Assembly: GCF_002873455.1 (NCBI RefSeq)
Contig: NZ_MCUN01000013.1
Span: 309,617 to 373,616 of the forward strand
Direction: 5' to 3'
DNA length: 64,000 nt
DNA from: Vibrio splendidus
Lineage (GTDB): Bacteria > Pseudomonadota > Gammaproteobacteria > Enterobacterales > Vibrionaceae
This document shows, in pieces, positions 36,666 to 48,000 of this stretch (within the stretch, counting starts at the first letter, position 1; each line of letters begins with the position of its first letter). Both the position numbers and the translations under genes were made by a program. Under the pieces are notes generated by a model. That model was not told the DNA's origin, did no database searches, and was given only the letters and a program-made list of their open reading frames with translations.

Positions 36666-36681
36666 TATCGTAAAAACGATA
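36666..36681. promoter_or_regulatory. Palindrome 3 of three, upstream of the alkylsulfatase gene
   Basis: TATCGT-AAAA-ACGATA, identical over 16 bases to palindrome 1. It ends 97 bases before the alkylsulfatase start, a plausible regulatory distance. Confidence 0.65.
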
Positions 36682-36778
36682 GATTAAAATCCTATTCGTG
36701 CGTAGATAGCGACCTCTACCCTCTCTACTATTTGATTCAAGAAATCCAATTCCTGTATCCAAATATAAGGTCACTACC

Positions 36779-38755
36779 ATGACTAATACATTCAAAAAAA
36801 TGGCGCTTCCTGTTGCTATCGCAAGTGCTCTATTTGCTTCTGGTTTTACATCTGCGACACCGGTTGTAGAGGCGACATCGAAAGTCGGTCAAGAACTTCA
36901 GACAGCAAATGCTGCGCAATACCAAAACATTGCCCTTAATGCCCGCTACAAGAACGAGGTTCTATTCGAACACAAATCAAACATGTTCTGGGGCAAAGGC
37001 GAGCGCATCCAAGTTGTTTCGAAAACAGGCGACTCTCTGGCTTACACAGAAGAATCTGATCACGTTCATCCAATCCTAACCAAGCATGGTCGCAAAATGG
37101 ACCAAGCCATCATCAAAGTAGATGACAATATTTACCTTGGTTACGGCTTCGGTCTAGACACTCCTGTCATGATCGAAGGTACTGACGGCATCATCATTGT
37201 TGACCCAGGCGAGTCCGTAGAAATGGCTCAATCGGTTAAAGAACAGTTCCGTCAAATCACAGATAAGCCAGTTAAAGCAGTCATCTATTCTCACAACCAC
37301 ATCGACCACATCTCTGGTGTGCGCGCATGGGTAACGGATGAAGAAGTGGCATCAGGCGAAGTAAAAATTATCGCTGAAGAAGGCCTAACCGCTGCAGTAG
37401 CTAACTGGTCTTCAAATCTAGGTACTCTCTTTGGTCACCGTACTTCTTACACAGGAGCTAAACACGTAGAAGAAGGCGAGCACGGCACAGTAAACGACGG
37501 CCTTGGTCCACGCTTCATGCAAGGTGCTATCTCGTTCATTGAACCAAACCTGCTTGTACCAAGCCAAAGCCACATCGAAATCGAAATTGCTGGCGTTAAA
37601 ATGCACATCGAGAACGTGCCATCTGAAACCAAAGATGAGTTAGTGGTTTACTTCCCTGACCAAAAAATCCTGCACGCGGCTGAAGTACTCCAAGGTGAGA
37701 ACTTCCCTAACCTGCACACTATCCGTGGTACTAAATTCCGTGATCCATCAATGTGGTTCAAGGGCATCGACGTAATGCGTAAGTTCGACACTGAGATAAT
37801 GATTAACTCTCACGGTCGCCCTGTTGAAGGTAAAGAAGCGGTATCTGACGTATTAACGGCTTACCGTGATGCAATTCAATACACGCATGACCAAACGATC
37901 CGTTACATGAACAAAGGTATGACGCCAGACGAGCTAGTCGAAGTCGTTAAACTTCCTAAGCACCTTGCGGAACACCCTTGGTTAGGTGAGCACTACGGTA
38001 CCGTTGCACACGCCGTTCGTCAGATTTACGTAGGTTACAACGGTTTCTTCGAAGCGGATCCATGGCAGTTAGAACCAATGGCTTACGAGCAACGCGCTAC
38101 AGCATTCGTAGAGATCATGGGCGGTCGTGACAACATCCTTACTACTGCACAAGCAGCAATTAAGGCTGAGAACTACACCTTTGCAGCAGAGATTCTTTCT
38201 TACCCTATCACGGTAAACAAGCAAGATATGGAAGCGCGCGAAATGAAAGCACAAGCTTACAAAGCATGGGCTGCTGACCAAGTGAACATCAACTGGCGTA
38301 ACTGGGCACTCAACGCTGCTGCTGAACTAGAAAACAAGCGAGACTTCTCTAACATGATCAGCTTCGCTTCTGTTGACGTTCTTACTGCGCTACCAAGCAA
38401 GCAGATCTTCGACATGATGACTTCAACGCTTATCGCAGAAAACTCGTTAGACGTAAACATGATGCTAACGTACAACTTCTCTGATACGAACGAAGCATTC
38501 ACTATCGAAATTCGTAACGGTATTGCTCAGTTACACGAAGAAGCAATAAAAGGCGCAGACGTTCAAATCGACACCACTCGTGCAGTATTGAACCAAATCT
38601 TGATTGCGGGTCCAAACGCTCAACAAGAAATTGGTACCAACCTACAGTCTGGTGCATTCAAGTTCTCTAATGGCGACATCAAAGGCTTCGGTCAATTCAT
38701 GAGCTACTTCGATAAGCCAATGACTCCAGAAGAGATCATGCTCATCGTTCGCTAA
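36779..38755 (+). CDS. Secreted linear/secondary alkylsulfatase (SdsA1/YjcS-type, metallo-beta-lactamase fold)
   Basis: A 658-residue type III sulfatase. N-terminal signal peptide (ALPVAIASALFASGFTSA), then the metallo-beta-lactamase domain with zinc motif SHNHIDHISG (His172, His174, Asp176, His177) and INSHGRP. A helical dimerisation domain (about 400-520) and a C-terminal SCP2-like domain (MLTYNFSDTNEAFTIEIRNGIAQ) complete the family plan. It should cleave alkyl sulfates such as dodecyl sulfate to alcohol and sulfate in the periplasm. Length matches E. coli YjcS (661). Its operator-like palindrome and the neighbouring exporter-like pair suggest a detergent-response locus. Confidence 0.9.
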   Translation: MTNTFKKMALPVAIASALFASGFTSATPVVEATSKVGQELQTANAAQYQNIALNARYKNEVLFEHKSNMFWGKGERIQVVSKTGDSLAYTEESDHVHPILTKHGRKMDQAIIKVDDNIYLGYGFGLDTPVMIEGTDGIIIVDPGESVEMAQSVKEQFRQITDKPVKAVIYSHNHIDHISGVRAWVTDEEVASGEVKIIAEEGLTAAVANWSSNLGTLFGHRTSYTGAKHVEEGEHGTVNDGLGPRFMQGAISFIEPNLLVPSQSHIEIEIAGVKMHIENVPSETKDELVVYFPDQKILHAAEVLQGENFPNLHTIRGTKFRDPSMWFKGIDVMRKFDTEIMINSHGRPVEGKEAVSDVLTAYRDAIQYTHDQTIRYMNKGMTPDELVEVVKLPKHLAEHPWLGEHYGTVAHAVRQIYVGYNGFFEADPWQLEPMAYEQRATAFVEIMGGRDNILTTAQAAIKAENYTFAAEILSYPITVNKQDMEAREMKAQAYKAWAADQVNINWRNWALNAAAELENKRDFSNMISFASVDVLTALPSKQIFDMMTSTLIAENSLDVNMMLTYNFSDTNEAFTIEIRNGIAQLHEEAIKGADVQIDTTRAVLNQILIAGPNAQQEIGTNLQSGAFKFSNGDIKGFGQFMSYFDKPMTPEEIMLIVR

Positions 38756-38888
38756 TAGCGAACTTGAACGGTCGCTCCTTGACGATGGCTCTTCAGCGAT
38801 AGCTCTTTGACAATAGCTATTTAGTAAACGATCGCTAGCACGCTATCAACCCATTCGCTGACCGCTTCACATGGACGACAAACAAATA

Positions 38889-38915
38889 CAGGGACCCTTT
38901 GTGGTCCCTTTTTTG
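38889..38915 (+). terminator. Terminator after the alkylsulfatase gene
   Basis: AGGGACC and GGTCCCT around CTTTGT, then TTTTTG. Confidence 0.85.
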
Positions 38916-38975
38916 TCGTCAGGTTCGGCTTCCGCCGTCAGATTCTTAACCCTGTTATAGGTCTCGATAACCATT

Positions 38976-39464
38976 ATGTTAAAACGATTTTCTCTGATTC
39001 TTTCACTCACCTCTTCACTCACGTTTGCCTGTGGTCTTCACCAAGACACGGGGTTTAGTTTGGTGACAGAGCCCGGTTCACTAGAGGTATTTGGCAACGT
39101 CATCACAGCCAGACAAGACGATGAATTCAACAACCTCAATAAGCCGGATCACTTTCGACTCTTTGCCATCAAGGCTGTGCTTGCGAAACCCCACCCAAGT
39201 AAAACTGAGTTCAACCTATTTGAAGCAATTAAAGGTCATTACAGCCAAGTGAAACTAGAGAAAGGTGTCGATGTATCAGGTAGAGATACTTTGCCTACAG
39301 CAGAAGATCTATTAATGATCACAGAATTAGATGTGTTAGATGCGCTAGCAACTGGCACCATATCTTGGGATCACGCGACACTAAACGGCCTAGTGATCAT
39401 CAACGGACCACAAGATAAACGAGAACAGCTTGAAGATTGGCTGAGTGATATTTTTGAAGGGTAA
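38976..39464 (+). CDS. Exported hypothetical protein
   Basis: A 162-residue protein with a signal peptide (FSLILSLTSSLTFAC); the TFAC before the cysteine is not a canonical lipobox, so lipidation is doubtful. The mature part (GFSLVTEPGSLEVFGNVITARQDDEF..., then IKGHYSQVKLEK) shows no family I know. It is convergent with cyoE, and the upstream 38760-38870 stretch has short degenerate repeats (GATAGCTCTTTGACAATAGC). Confidence 0.65.
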   Translation: MLKRFSLILSLTSSLTFACGLHQDTGFSLVTEPGSLEVFGNVITARQDDEFNNLNKPDHFRLFAIKAVLAKPHPSKTEFNLFEAIKGHYSQVKLEKGVDVSGRDTLPTAEDLLMITELDVLDALATGTISWDHATLNGLVIINGPQDKREQLEDWLSDIFEG

Positions 39465-39484
39465 TAGTTTAAAGCGGGACATAT

Positions 39485-39534
39485 AAAAAGTCGTCAAACC
39501 CTCGGACTTCAAAACATTGAGAGTTCAACGACAA
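39485..39534 (-). terminator. Terminator after cyoE
   Basis: On the minus strand GTCGTTGAACTCTC pairs with GAGGGTTTGACGAC (all 14 positions, three as wobble pairs) and is followed by a T run. Confidence 0.75.
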
Positions 39535-39541
39535 ACTTAAA

Positions 39542-40414
39542 TCAAAAAAGCGTAGGCAACGGGATCAGTTCTAAACCAAGCACACCACTGATGCTCATGA
39601 CCACCAGCAGGGACACCTTGAAGACTGTCTTTGACCATTGGATGTAGTTAAGACAATCAACCTTGCGGAACGTCACTTTGGTCCACATAAAGCAAACCGC
39701 TGCCGACACCGCTAGGTATTCGTAGCCGGCCTCTCCGAGCAAAAATAGCCCCAGAGCAACCACGCCAAACGCCACAACATAGGCTTTCATGTGTTGATGC
39801 GCTTTGTCGACGCCCTCTTTGACTGGTAATACGGGAATGTCTGCATCTCGGTAATCTTGAATGCGGAACATCGCAATCGCATACGAGTGAGGCATCTGCC
39901 ATAAACAGAACATGGTGAACAATAGAACGGCTTCTAAGCTCAAGTAATTCGTCACACCAAGGTAACCAACTAATGGCGGAACTGCGCCAGAGATACTGCC
40001 AACTAAGGTGCCGTAAACGGAATTACGCTTGTACCACATGGTGTAAAAAAAGACGTAAAACACATAGCCAAGCAACACCACAACCGCAGACATCGGATTA
40101 ACAAATTGAAACAGCAACGCTGTGCCTGCCAACAACATAACTAACGCATAGATAAATGCGACGTCTGTGTTGATATTGCCCTGAACCAACTCACGGTTCT
40201 GGGTACGTTTCATTTTCTGGTCGATATCTCGATCAAAGATGTTGTTTACCACGCAACCTGATGCAATCACAAGCCCTACACCCGCTAAAGTCGTCAGTAA
40301 CAACATCGCACTGGCTGGTTCTGTTTTTGCAGCGAGGAAGAACCCCGCCGCAACAGAAATCAGGTTGCCGAAAATGATGCCCGGTTTGGTAATAGACAAA
40401 TAACTTTTCAGCAT
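39542..40414 (-). CDS. cyoE: Protoheme IX farnesyltransferase CyoE
   Basis: A 290-residue inner-membrane UbiA-type prenyltransferase that makes heme O for the bo3 oxidase. It shows the prenyl-diphosphate-binding motif VNNIFDRDIDQKMKRTQNR (Asp-rich) and the second one YRDADIPVLPV, plus about seven to nine membrane helices. Last gene of cyoABCDE, eight bases after cyoD. Confidence 0.97.
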   Translation of the reverse strand: MLKSYLSITKPGIIFGNLISVAAGFFLAAKTEPASAMLLLTTLAGVGLVIASGCVVNNIFDRDIDQKMKRTQNRELVQGNINTDVAFIYALVMLLAGTALLFQFVNPMSAVVVLLGYVFYVFFYTMWYKRNSVYGTLVGSISGAVPPLVGYLGVTNYLSLEAVLLFTMFCLWQMPHSYAIAMFRIQDYRDADIPVLPVKEGVDKAHQHMKAYVVAFGVVALGLFLLGEAGYEYLAVSAAVCFMWTKVTFRKVDCLNYIQWSKTVFKVSLLVVMSISGVLGLELIPLPTLF

Positions 40415-40422
40415 ACCCTAGC

Positions 40423-40734
40423 CTACAACTTCATGTTGACGTTCATGTTGTAGATGATCCATACCGAGCCAGCGATAAGAATCAATACAACAATGGCGGT
40501 AAACATCAGTGACACCAAGTTCCAACGCCCATCGGACGATTTCGCTTCCATGTGCAAGAAGTACTTAAAGTGCACAAAGATTTGCACCAGCGCACAACCG
40601 AACAAGATCACGTAAGTTTCCGTGTTTGGTAGCGCATGTGACCACACAATGTAGAACGGAATAATGGTCAGAATTAGTGACGCAATAAAGCCTTTCACAT
40701 AATCCGTTGCACCGCTGTCTAGATGCTGTTCCAT
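40423..40734 (-). CDS. cyoD: Cytochrome bo3 ubiquinol oxidase subunit IV
   Basis: About 103 residues with three membrane helices (FIASLILTIIPFYIVWSHALPN, VILFGCALVQIFVHFKYFLHM and VSLMFTAIVVLILIAGSVWIIYNMNVNMKL), as in E. coli CyoD. The frame opens farther upstream at a non-ATG codon; ATG 40734 overlaps the cyoC stop by one base (TAATG) and is preferred. It helps assemble the copper site of the oxidase. Confidence 0.95.
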   Translation of the reverse strand: MEQHLDSGATDYVKGFIASLILTIIPFYIVWSHALPNTETYVILFGCALVQIFVHFKYFLHMEAKSSDGRWNLVSLMFTAIVVLILIAGSVWIIYNMNVNMKL

Positions 40735-41351
40735 TACATCACCCCCATTAAGTACACGATGGTAAATACGCAAATCCAAACGATATCAAGGAAATGCCAG
40801 AACAGGCTTAAGCACTGGAAACGCATCGACATATTGTCGTTCAAGCCTTTGGTTGAAAGCTGGTGATACGCCACCGCCATCCAAATCAGACCGAACGTTA
40901 CGTGCAAACCGTGTGTGCCAACCAAGGTAAAGAACGCAGAAAGGAATGCGCTTTCTTGAGGGCCATAGCCTTCTGCAATCAAGTGATGAAACTCATACAC
41001 TTCCATACAGATAAAGGCTAAACCCAATACGAAAGTGACTTTTATCCACCGCTTCAGTCCCGTAACGTCTTTGCGCTTCATTGCAATCATGCCAAAGCCA
41101 AAGGTGATACTACTGAACAACAGCATCATGGTTTCGACAAACACGAACGGCAGTTCAAAGATGTCTTTGCCTGTAGGCCCTGCGATAGATCCACTCTCAA
41201 GCACGGCATAAGTCGCGAAAAGCGTGGCAAACAGGACACAGTCACTCATCAAGTAAACCCAGAAGCCAAACAACTTATTGCCCGCAGCTTCGTGGTGATG
41301 ATCATGCGAGTGTGCAAGATCATAAGTGTGTGACGGAGTATTAGCTTGCAT
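40734..41351 (-). CDS. cyoC: Cytochrome bo3 ubiquinol oxidase subunit III
   Basis: About 205 residues, five membrane helices. The histidine-rich N-terminus ([13 protein letters not shown]) and [23 protein letters not shown] match E. coli CyoC. The end [19 protein letters not shown] is the family's conserved last helix. A longer frame exists upstream, but ATG 41351 gives the matching N-terminus; it overlaps cyoB by 11 bases. Confidence 0.95.
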   Translation of the reverse strand: MQANTPSHTYDLAHSHDHHHEAAGNKLFGFWVYLMSDCVLFATLFATYAVLESGSIAGPTGKDIFELPFVFVETMMLLFSSITFGFGMIAMKRKDVTGLKRWIKVTFVLGLAFICMEVYEFHHLIAEGYGPQESAFLSAFFTLVGTHGLHVTFGLIWMAVAYHQLSTKGLNDNMSMRFQCLSLFWHFLDIVWICVFTIVYLMGVM

Positions 41352-43434
41352 ACGTCGTCTCCAAGTCATCTTTATTGTCGTTATTACCACTGTCAGCATC
41401 ACTGTCACCGTCAGCACTGTTACCACGACCAGAGTTGTCGCCTTTCACTGACTGTTTCTTTGCTTCTGCAAGCTGTGCACGTCGAGCCGCTTCAATCGCT
41501 TTGATCTCTTCAACTTCCACGTAGTAGTCCACATCGTCGTTGTAGCTGTGTTGAATACACGTCACCACGATGCCTACTAAGCTTGCAGCCGCTAGCCACC
41601 AGATGTACCAGATCATTGCGAAGCCAAGTGCCAACGCCCATGCAGAAACATAGATACCTGTCGGTGTATTCTTCGGCATGTGAATACGTTCGTATTCTTC
41701 TTCTTGAGTTGGGTCAAACTCACCACTTTGCTTTTGATACCAGAACGAATCGAGCTCATCGCCCTTAGGCAATTTTGCAAAGTTGTAGAACGGCGGTGGT
41801 GAAGACGTTGCCCATTCGAATGTACGTCCACCCCATGGGTCACCGGTTAGATCTCGGTTTTGGTCGCGGTCACGAACACTCACGTAAATCTGAACGAACT
41901 GACAAACAACACCCATCGCAATCACGCCCGTACCTGCAGCCGCAACCGCCAGTAGTGGGAAAAATTCAGGGTTAATATCTTGGCTCAAACGACGCGTCAT
42001 ACCCATAAAGCCTAGAGCGTAAAGCGGCAAGAACGCCATCAAGAAACCAATGATCCAGCAGTAGAATGCGCGTTTACCCCAAAGCTCGTTCAGAGTGAAA
42101 CCAGTCGCTTTCGGGAACCAGTAACCAATCGCAGCAAAACAACCGAAGACAACGCCACCGATGATTACGTTGTGGAAGTGCGCAATCAGGAATACCGAGT
42201 TATGCAGAATGAAATCTGCGCCCGGTACCGCCATCAACACGCCCGTCATACCACCAACGGTAAAGGTGATTAGGAAGCCCACCGTCCACATCATTGGCGT
42301 GGTAAAGCGGATGCGTCCTTTGTACATGGTGAATAGCCAGTTGAAGATCTTAACCCCAGTTGGGATAGAGATAATCATGGTCGCGATACCGAAGAAGGCA
42401 TTCACATTGGCGCCAGAACCCATAGTGAAGAAGTGATGTAGCCAAACCACAAACGCTAAAATAGTGATAGCCACCGTTGCCCATACCAGTGAGGTATAAC
42501 CAAACAGTTTTTTGCGAGAGAAAGTCGCAGTCACTTCAGAGAACACACCGAAGATAGGCAAAATTAGGATGTACACCTCAGGGTGTCCCCATGCCCAAAT
42601 CAAGTTCACATACATCATCACGTTGCCACCAAGGTCATTGGTGAAAAAGTGCGTGCCGATGTATCTATCCAAAGTCAGTAACGCGATGGTTACCGTTAGG
42701 ATTGGGAAGGAGATAATGATCAGGATGTTGGCACACAGAGACGCCCACGTGAATACGGGCATCTTCATCATTGGCATAGACGGAGTACGCATGCGCAAAA
42801 TAGTCGCGAAGAAGTTCACACCCGTTAACGTGGTACCCACACCGGATATTTGCAGCGCCCATATCCAATAATCGACCCCGACTCCCGGACTTGCCTCAAT
42901 ACCGGAAAGCGGCGGATACGCCAACCAACCCGTACGGCCAAATTCACCTAAGCCCAGTGACATATTGGTTAGGATGATACCCACCACAAACAGCCAGAAG
43001 CTCAGGTTGTTCAAGTAGGGGAATGCAACATCACGAGCACCAATTTGCAGCGGCACAATGATGTTCATCAGGCCGATAACCAAAGGCATCGCGACGAAGA
43101 AAATCATGATCACGCCGTGAGCCGTGAAGATCTGGTCATAGTGATGTGGCGGTAAATAGCCTGTCTCACCCGCTGCAGAAAGCAATTGCTGACTACGCAT
43201 CATGACGGCATCGGCAAAGCCACGAACTAACATCACCATCGCGACCGCAATGTACATGAAGCCCAATTTTTTGTGGTCTACAGAAGTAAACCATTCATTC
43301 CAAAGGTATTGCCACTTACCGGCTTTTGTTACCGCATACAGCACTAAACCACCCACTAAAGCGATCATGGTTAACGTGAACAAAATAATGGGCTCGTGGT
43401 AGGGAATTGAGTCTAGAGTTAATCTTCCAAACAT
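41341..43434 (-). CDS. cyoB: Cytochrome bo3 ubiquinol oxidase subunit I
   Basis: A 697-residue heme-copper oxidase core with about 15 membrane helices. CuB and heme ligands are visible: [14 protein letters not shown] (His with the cross-linked Tyr), [13 protein letters not shown] (two His) and [13 protein letters not shown] (two His for hemes b and o3). It reduces oxygen and pumps protons. Oddity: a hydrophilic Asp/Asn/Ser-rich tail of about 40 residues ([20 protein letters not shown] on) makes it about 34 residues longer than E. coli CyoB; I infer it is a lineage-specific addition. It overlaps cyoC. Confidence 0.97.
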   Translation of the reverse strand: MFGRLTLDSIPYHEPIILFTLTMIALVGGLVLYAVTKAGKWQYLWNEWFTSVDHKKLGFMYIAVAMVMLVRGFADAVMMRSQQLLSAAGETGYLPPHHYDQIFTAHGVIMIFFVAMPLVIGLMNIIVPLQIGARDVAFPYLNNLSFWLFVVGIILTNMSLGLGEFGRTGWLAYPPLSGIEASPGVGVDYWIWALQISGVGTTLTGVNFFATILRMRTPSMPMMKMPVFTWASLCANILIIISFPILTVTIALLTLDRYIGTHFFTNDLGGNVMMYVNLIWAWGHPEVYILILPIFGVFSEVTATFSRKKLFGYTSLVWATVAITILAFVVWLHHFFTMGSGANVNAFFGIATMIISIPTGVKIFNWLFTMYKGRIRFTTPMMWTVGFLITFTVGGMTGVLMAVPGADFILHNSVFLIAHFHNVIIGGVVFGCFAAIGYWFPKATGFTLNELWGKRAFYCWIIGFLMAFLPLYALGFMGMTRRLSQDINPEFFPLLAVAAAGTGVIAMGVVCQFVQIYVSVRDRDQNRDLTGDPWGGRTFEWATSSPPPFYNFAKLPKGDELDSFWYQKQSGEFDPTQEEEYERIHMPKNTPTGIYVSAWALALGFAMIWYIWWLAAASLVGIVVTCIQHSYNDDVDYYVEVEEIKAIEAARRAQLAEAKKQSVKGDNSGRGNSADGDSDADSGNNDNKDDLETTYAS

Positions 43435-43439
43435 GACGA

Positions 43440-44336
43440 TTATCCTTGGGTTTCCGGCAAACAGTTCATTGAACCAGGGTGCTGGGTCACGACATCAGTG
43501 AATAAAAATGGTGGGATACTGGAGAACAGAGTCACAGGTTCAGCCACACTCGGCGCAGCCAAAGAACGGAATTGCTCCCAATCTTCAATACGGTCTGGGC
43601 TAGCTTTCACTTTTTCCACCCAGTTTAGAAACGCCACTTGATCAGGCATGGCTGATGCGGTGAATTTCATTTGAGAGAACCCTTTACCACTGTAGTTCGA
43701 TGCAAAACCTTTGAAGTCACCTTCGTGGTTCGCGATCAAATTCAGCTTGGTCACCATTCCCGGCATCGCGTAGATCTGCGAACCAAGACGCGGGATAAAG
43801 AACGCGTTCATGATGTTGTCTGAAGTTAGCTTAAACGTCACCGGTACATCTTTCGGGAACGCAACATAGTTAACCGTCGCAATGTTTTGCTCCGGATAGA
43901 TGAACAGCCACTTCCAGTCCAGAGAGACCACTTCGATCACCATAGGCTTAACGTCACTCTCCAGAGGCTTGGAAGGCTCTAGTTCGTGTGTTGTTCGCCA
44001 AGTGATGGTGGCCAGAATCGCAATAATGATGATTGGAATCGTCCATACCACCACTTCGATCTTGGTTGAGTGCGCCCAGTCAGGTGCATACTCTTCTGTG
44101 GTATTACTTTCGCGGTATCTATAGGCAAAGTAGATGGTCATCAGAATCACGGGGATGACGACAATCAGCATCAGCAACAGAGCCGTAATAATCAGCTCCT
44201 TTTCCTGAACGCCAACGCTACCTTTTGGGTCGAGCAATGCGGAGTTACATCCTTCGAGCATCAGGACGGTTCCCACCAAACCAATCCTCGACAGATTTGC
44301 TCTCGATAAAATGCGTTTATATCTTGAAGCTTCCAT
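43440..44336 (-). CDS. cyoA: Cytochrome bo3 ubiquinol oxidase subunit II (lipoprotein)
   Basis: A 298-residue quinol oxidase subunit II. It has a lipobox (LMLEGC, Cys at about 30), two membrane helices and a periplasmic cupredoxin domain ([49 protein letters not shown]). The CuA-binding Cys pair of cytochrome-c oxidases is absent, as expected for a quinol oxidase. First gene of cyoABCDE; the promoter must lie in 44337-44640. Confidence 0.96.
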   Translation of the reverse strand: MEASRYKRILSRANLSRIGLVGTVLMLEGCNSALLDPKGSVGVQEKELIITALLLMLIVVIPVILMTIYFAYRYRESNTTEEYAPDWAHSTKIEVVVWTIPIIIIAILATITWRTTHELEPSKPLESDVKPMVIEVVSLDWKWLFIYPEQNIATVNYVAFPKDVPVTFKLTSDNIMNAFFIPRLGSQIYAMPGMVTKLNLIANHEGDFKGFASNYSGKGFSQMKFTASAMPDQVAFLNWVEKVKASPDRIEDWEQFRSLAAPSVAEPVTLFSSIPPFLFTDVVTQHPGSMNCLPETQG

Positions 44337-45079
44337 TAACTTTCTCGATGGTTATCCAGCCTCAGAACGAACGCCCGAGTACTGGTTGTCATGGTCATTA
44401 GAATATTTATGTGTTGAGCATGTGAAACGACGCATCTCAAAGCGAAACGGAATTAGCCACGATCTTGAACAGTCGACAGTTGAACAGTTGAACTGCCAAG
44501 TTAAAGCGGCAGTGCTGCGCAGTCGAAACATTGCCGCACGGTTAAAACCACACAAAAAATATGACTTAATTGTTACACTTTGAAATACATTGTTACATTT
44601 GGCGCATTATGAGGAGTTGAAATTGAAAGCTCACCAAACAAACTTGGAAACTAACCTTCCAGTTATGAAAGTTAGATGTGGGAAATTGATGCGATTCAGA
44701 CGCACGATATAGGCGTGCCACACGAGTTGAGCCATTTGCGGTAAAGGATTAAGGGGAAACGGGAGAGAGAAAAGTAAACAAGCAGTAGAAACAACAATGT
44801 TTGATTACATTAGAAAGAGTGAATTAAACAAAGCGTGATGAACGTCAAATTTATGAATTCACATACGATTTTAAAGGTATTTACAAAAGGCATCACTAGA
44901 GACAACAACCCATTAGATATTCAAATGACATGTTGATTTTCATGATAATAATGTCAGCTATGTCCAGCAAAAAACGGGCACAAATGAAGATAAAAAGCCG
45001 TTTTTTGGGGTGTTAAGATATGTTTTAAGCGGGTATTACTCCCCTCAAGGGAGAGGAGCAATAGTCATTAAGAGAGAGA
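44337..45079. other. Long intergenic region between cyoA and the RND permease
   Basis: About 740 bases. It includes a 20-base-spaced direct repeat of TTGTTACA (44570-44577 and 44590-44597) before cyoA, and a weak long-loop hairpin AAAAAACGG/CCGTTTTTT (about 44969-45007) that could terminate the RND operon. No convincing gene. Confidence 0.5.
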
Positions 45080-48000
45080 TTAGGCTGTTGGAGTCACGAC
45101 TTTCTTGCGCTGATTTTTAGTCATCAAGTGATAAACCACAGGCACAAAGTAGAAAGAAATAAGCGTAGTTAATACTGTACCGCCAACAATCGCGACCGCG
45201 AATGGAGGCCAGAAGCCACCACCAGCAATGATCAGTGGCATAAAGCCGCCAACCGTCGTGATCGTTGTCGAACTGATATGACGAGTACACGACATCACAG
45301 CTTCTACCACCGCATCCACATTACCGGATGAAGCTTGCTCATCGAGTTTCAATTCCGTCAGAATCACGATGGCGGCGTTAATCGCTAAGCCCGCAATCCC
45401 GAGCATGGCGATGATCACCGTAAAGCCAAACGGATAACCGAAGATCCACACCGACAGCAGCCCTAATCCACCAGCCAATCCTGCCACCATGAAGATGATG
45501 CTACTCATTCGGAACGAGTTGAACGACATCACCACCACCAACACCATCAATACCACCACAACGGCGACATTCGAGATGAGACTGTTGACTGAATTGTCTC
45601 GTTCAGCGGATTCGCCACCAAAACCAATCGTGTAACCCGATGGCATCTCATAGTTTGCTAGGCGTTTCTGAAATTCATTAAGTACGGTTTGAGGCAAGAC
45701 ACCCGCTTCAATGTAACCCTCAATGGTATTGACACGCTGCCCATTACGACGAGTAATCGCGCCACGGCTTGTCGTTAATTCAAGCTCAGCCAAAGTCGAA
45801 ACATTAATACCCGTCGAATACACATCTGAACTGATTGGCAAACGAATGTTACTCAAATGCGCTAAGTTCTCACGAGCTTCATCTGCCACACGAACACGGA
45901 TTGGCACCGATTCACTTCCTTCAATTACCGAGCCACTTTCACGACCTGTTAGCGTAGTTTGCAGCATGCCTGCAAACTGATTCAATGAAATACCATTCAA
46001 CTTTGCGGTGTCTTCATCGACCTTCAACCACACCTTAGGCGTACCTGGTTGCAATGTTTCTCTGGTATGCGTCACATGAGGGACACCCGCCAGAATCAAA
46101 CGTACATCCTCACCAATTGCTTTGAGCGTATCTAGGTTTTCACCATAGACACGCAGTTCAACGGGCGCGGTAAATGGAGGCCCTTGGTTAAGCTTTCTCA
46201 CCAATATCTGTGCTTCTGGAACCTCGTTATCTAGCACCTTTTGAAGCTCTGGAATCAACGCATTGGCTTGATCAAAATTCTCTGTTTTCACCATCGCTTG
46301 CGAGAAGTACGGCGCGTTATTTTGCCTTGCTTGCAGGTTGTAATAGAACGATGGGAAGTTTGCACCCACTAACCAATCGATACGTTCTACTTCAGGATAA
46401 CGATGAATGATGTCGTCGATTTTCTCAGAGGTATTCTTGGTCGCATAAATGCTCGCTTGCGGCGGCATGTAAACCTGAATCTCAAACATGTCTCGGTCTG
46501 ATGGCGGGAAGAACTGCTCAGTCAGTTGAGACATACTCCAGTAGCCAGTAAACGGAACCAACAACACCAAAGCAATCGTGATGATTGGATGCGTCACACC
46601 AAATCGAACAGAAGACGAGAACCAACGCGTCAACGCAGGAATTCTCAAGCCTGTCATGTACCAATGGTGCTGACCTTTCTTATCAACATCACTGAGCTGT
46701 TTCGGTAGTAGCTTAGTCGCCAAGCCCGCAATTAGGGTATGTGAAATAATGTAAGAACCGATCAACGAGAAAGAAACGGTAATCGCAATACCACCGACAA
46801 ATTCACCCGATGCGCCCGGCATCAAAATGATCGGTGCAAAGGCTAAGACAGTGGTGAGTGTCGAGCCTAGTAATGGCACCCACAAATGTTTCAACGCATT
46901 CATGGTCGCTTCAGCGCGCTGTTGCCCTTTCAGGCGATAAGCTTGAATGGTATCAACCATTACCACCGCATTATCCACCATGATCCCGAGCGCTACAATT
47001 AAGCCCGTCACCGACATCTGGTTAATCGGCACACCGGTCATTTTCATGATCGACAGCGTAAGCAGTGACGTTAATGGCAAAGAAATCGCCACTAAGATCG
47101 CGGCGCGCACACCCAAGGTCACGAACAGCACAATCAAAATCAGACCAAAACCAATCATCAAGCTTTTGCCCAAATCGTCTAAGCGAGTTTCGGTGTAACC
47201 TTGCTGATTAAAGAGTACCGTCACCTTAACGTTACTCGGTAACTCTTGCTCAAACTTGCCAATTAGAGCGTTGGCTCGTGACGTCCAATTATCAACTCGT
47301 AAGTCCGGATGCATTCTTGCCGCGACAATCACACCCGGCTCACCGTCAATAATAGCAATTTGATCTTGTGGGGTTTTCTCACCACGTTTTACAGACGCAA
47401 TGTCTTCCATACGGATGATATGACCATTGCTGTCAGTGGCGATTGGCACTTGCTTAATGCGTTCAATGGAATCGAGTTCAGATTTAATTTCTAAGCCAAA
47501 GCGAGAATAAGCACTCACTAATTCACCGGCAGAGTTTTTCGCATCTGCTCCTTCCAAAGATTCTGCGATATTGGCACTTGAACGACCTAACGCCGCTGCA
47601 TCTGCAGTACGTAAACTGATTTGAATCTCTTCTTGCGGCATTCCGTATTCATCAACGAATTCAGTTCCCGACAAGGTTCGTAATCGCTTGGCCAATTCCT
47701 TGGCGTAGCGCCCAAGAGTTAATCGGTCAGGCTCACCTGCACCAGACCAAGTTAGAGATGCGATAGTTGTGAAAGCATAGGTATGATCGCTATCGAGATC
47801 GGGAGAATGAGAGCCCGCAGGCAAAATGGATTCGATATCAGATAACTTGTCGCGAGCTTGAGACCAAACGGGTTCTGGCTCAGTGATGGTGTCATTGAGC
47901 TCAAGCGTAACAATCGATACGCTCGGTCTTGAGGTTGAGCTCACCAATTTAACTTCACTCAGTTCACGCAGCTTATTCTCGATTACCTCAGTAACCAAGG

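Noticed and set aside
44311..44583. A 90-codon plus-strand frame starting inside the cyoA N-terminus
   Set aside because: It overlaps the well-supported cyoA start in antisense, has no ribosome binding site, resembles no family, and lies where the cyo promoter should be.
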